A DNA stretch of 64,000 nt from Poecilobothrus nobilitatus (taxonomy: Eukaryota > Arthropoda > Insecta > Diptera > Dolichopodidae): NCBI GenBank assembly GCA_947095535.1, contig OX352774.1, positions 69,378,416 through 69,442,415 of the forward strand, read 5' to 3'. Below the pieces are notes generated by a model that was given only the letters and a program-made list of their open reading frames with translations, made no database searches and was not told where the DNA came from. Shown here one piece after another: positions 61,478 through 64,000 of this stretch (its first letter is position 1; each line of letters opens with the position of its first letter). The translations under genes and the position numbers were made by a program.

Positions 61478-62949
61478 TAAAATACTATGTTGGAAAATGT
61501 GCATCTTTAAATATCCCGGATTTCTTATACAATTTTATTTTTTATAGTTTTTCTTTTTATTTTTTATTTAAAGTATTAGAACTCATCATCTGAAATGTGA
61601 CATTCATCATTTTCTATAAATTATTACCGTAAATATTATAATGGTAGTACGTATTGACTATATAATATGAACGCATCACGTTCTATTGATGCTTAAAAGT
61701 TTTTTTTTTTTTTTTGTTTTATTTGGATTGGTCTTGTATTCAAACAGAATATCTAATTAATTTCCTAGTTTTTCTTTTTGTTTATTTTTTTTTTGTTTTT
61801 GTTGTCAGTGTTTGAAGTTACTAATATTTTAATGCAACAGAAAATTATTGTAAAGTAAAAAAAAAAAAAAATTTTGATGAACCCAACTTTTGTATAAATA
61901 ATTTATGACGTAAATCAAAAAAAAAAAAAAACAAAAAAAAAAAAAACAAGAAGAAAAAATACATATATTTTAAGGTACACGTAATTTTAAGTATGATGTA
62001 GTAAAAAAACTATTTTTGTAAGGTTATAAATTAAAATTCATTAGAAATTCAGTTTAAATGAAAATGTTTATTTTAAATTTTATTAAATTAATTACTAATT
62101 TAAGATTCATTCAAATTTTTGAATTTCACAGTTTTAAAAGTTCTAGTACTATAGTATATAATGCTTGTATTTCAATCTTTAAGTTTTAAATTGTACCTAA
62201 TGGCAAAAAAAAAAAAATGACATATAGTATTTACACAAAACAAAAAAAAAAAACAAATTTGAAAAGAAAACCGATTATCACGTTCAAAATGGGCAGGACG
62301 AAAGTTGAATATGAAAAAAGTTAAATGAAAGCATAACAAAAATATCCTTGTAGGAATATGGGAAAGTTGAAAGAATAGATGTATAGAAACAATTGGAATA
62401 CGTCATTATGTACGAGACTGAAACAACTTTTATTGAAAGGTTCAAAATGCATAATAGGATAAATGTCGACTATATATAGGTTATTGACCATTGCCTGCCT
62501 GATCGATGATACTCTTTTCAATGAAAGTGTATCAAGTTGAGAATACTAATTTTTAGGTTTTAAAAATATAAGTTTTTTTTTTTCTTTTTAGAATATTACT
62601 TTATATATACCTAAAATAATAATATGATGATAATATACCTATAACCTTGAAAATTAAAAACTTTTGTGAAATTAAACCATATATCATAAAAATATTTTAA
62701 ATTGTTTTCATTAAATTTAAGTTATATAAATATTTAAGTTTTTAATCGGTCTATGTCACTATAACCCCTGGCCCTTAATCTCTTACAAAAATAGTTGTGG
62801 TGTTTTCTGTATGAAATTAATTCTTTAAATGTCTATGTTAAAAATATTTTCACAGAGTTGTAGAACTTATAGAGTTAACTTTAACTTTGTTTGTCTGATT
62901 TCGTTCTTAATTTATTTGAATTTTATTAATATTAAATAAATAAATCTCA
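61478..62949. other. Non-coding AT-rich DNA
   Basis: Homopolymers, and a mixed stretch at 62280-62540 with an unconvincing minus-strand frame. Nothing recognised. Confidence 0.45.
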
Positions 62950-63123
62950 AAGGGACCTCGTTGGCCTAGTGGGTAAGAGCGTATAAAATACTCTGTAAAC
63001 ACCGAGGGAGTGTGGGTTCGAATTCCACACACGTCGTAAGAGTTATTCCCCCTTACGACATTTACAGCCACGCCTGAACATATGCCCGCATTTATGTGGC
63101 AGAGAAATGCATTAAAAAAAAAA
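62950..63123 (+). mobile_element. tRNA-derived SINE, copy 6
   Basis: GGGACCTCGTTGGCCTAGTG head, A box TGGCCTAGTGGG (62962-62973), B box with an extra T (GGTTCGAATTCC, from 63015), CTTACGACATTTACAGCCAC, ATTTATGTGGCAGAGAAATG and poly-A. The GGAAAGGCTGTGTAATTTCC block is deleted. Otherwise close to copy 1. Confidence 0.9.
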
Positions 63124-64000
63124 AGAAACCTTAAAATTAGTTTCAATGGTTATTATTTCAAAATTCAAACGTTTTTAAAAGCCTGATTTAAATTTCAATA
63201 ATTTTCATTTATACTTTTGGATTTTTTATCAAGTTTATGTAAATAAATTAAAAAATCAAAATTTATTTAGTTTCGTCCTACAACATTACTTCGACACTTT
63301 AGTATGCTTCGTAATATTGTATTGCCTAAACCACTATTATTACAAAGCAGTTTTGTATAAACAAATGCAACCGTGACAAGTGCGGCGCAGCGTTAATATT
63401 GTGTACCTTAATTGAAAAAAAGCACTAACGCTTCGAAAAATAAATTAATTCTCAAAAAAAAAAAAGAATTAATTCTCAAAAATATTTTTGGATTTTTGTG
63501 GTTTAGTTCATATGAATTAATTCCCAAGTTCTCAAAATGAACTAACACCAAAATAAAATGAATTAATCCCCAAATTGAATTGTAGTAAAAATAATGGAGG
63601 TTAGTTCATTTTTGTTTTGGGGGTTAGTGATATGGGACATGTTATGACTAGTGACTTGATGGAAATTTTTAAAATGGATGGAATTTTTAATATACATACA
63701 TATTTTTTTTCTAAGGAGTAATTTCATCCTTCCTATAAAAAATTGTTGATAGCTTTAAGCTGCGTAACTTATATTATGTATTTTGCAATATCAGATTTTT
63801 TTTAAATTTCACTTTTCATGATTAAAATTATAGAAAATTCTTCTAAACAATTAAATATCGATTTTTTTTTTTATATAAATATACAAAATAGACATAAATT
63901 AAAAAAAAAAAAATAAAAATACTTTTATAGAATTTTTGACCCCCAAAAGTGTTATATTTTTTATTTATTTTCATTTCTTCATAATTCAATTATATGGAAT
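63124..64000. other. Non-coding DNA with short inverted repeats
   Basis: GAATTAATTCTCAAAA is repeated at 63437-63480. ACTAACACCAAAATAAAATG (63541) faces its approximate inverse TTTTTGTTTTGGGGGTTAGT (about 63609). No gene. Confidence 0.45.

Overview
The window is nuclear DNA of an insect, most likely a fly (Diptera). It is extremely AT-rich, full of long A/T runs, and has short introns with GT..AG borders. It carries the C-terminal half of a Klarsicht-type KASH protein, a CLIP-domain secreted-protein gene, tRNA-derived SINEs and remnants of several non-LTR retrotransposons. The order-level call rests on gene and repeat style recognised from memory; no search was run. There is no sign of bacterial operons, CRISPR arrays or plasmid functions.

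Layout. Bases 1-4947 are probably intron of the gene that follows and hold a 595-bp TA-flanked inverted-repeat element. Bases 4948-7798 (+) are the last four exons of a klarsicht (klar)-like gene, ending in a KASH domain with terminus GPPPI. Bases 7799-13290 are AT-rich intergenic DNA with a foldback element near 11.2-11.6 kb. Bases 13.3-17.2 kb are a transposon cluster: a LINE 3' end, a modular dispersed element, a SINE with a clear target-site duplication, and the last codons of a DNA-transposon transposase. Bases 17737-18648 (-) are a three-exon gene for a Thr/Ala/Ser-rich protein of 250 aa with a C-terminal CLIP domain.

From 18.7 kb to the end I find no further host gene that I can support. 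The DNA is AT-rich and littered with repeats. These are six copies of one tRNA-derived SINE (two on the minus strand), four other tRNA-like segments, five LINE 3' fragments of differing type, two TA-flanked MITE-like elements, a TIR element with a second truncated copy caught between 360-bp direct repeats, and several copies of a dispersed element with ATACCCGTATGAAC termini and a 3' hairpin.

How it works together. The two host genes are unrelated. klar encodes an outer-nuclear-membrane LINC component. The CLIP gene probably encodes a secreted protein, with immunity or matrix as possible settings. The rest is a record of repeated transposition, with SINEs presumably mobilised in trans by LINEs. 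I did not find an undescribed cellular system. The most distinctive items are the CLIP/mucin-like gene, the modular ATACCCGTATGAAC elements, the rearranged SINE at 61.3 kb and the repeat-element-repeat structure at 44.4-45.7 kb.
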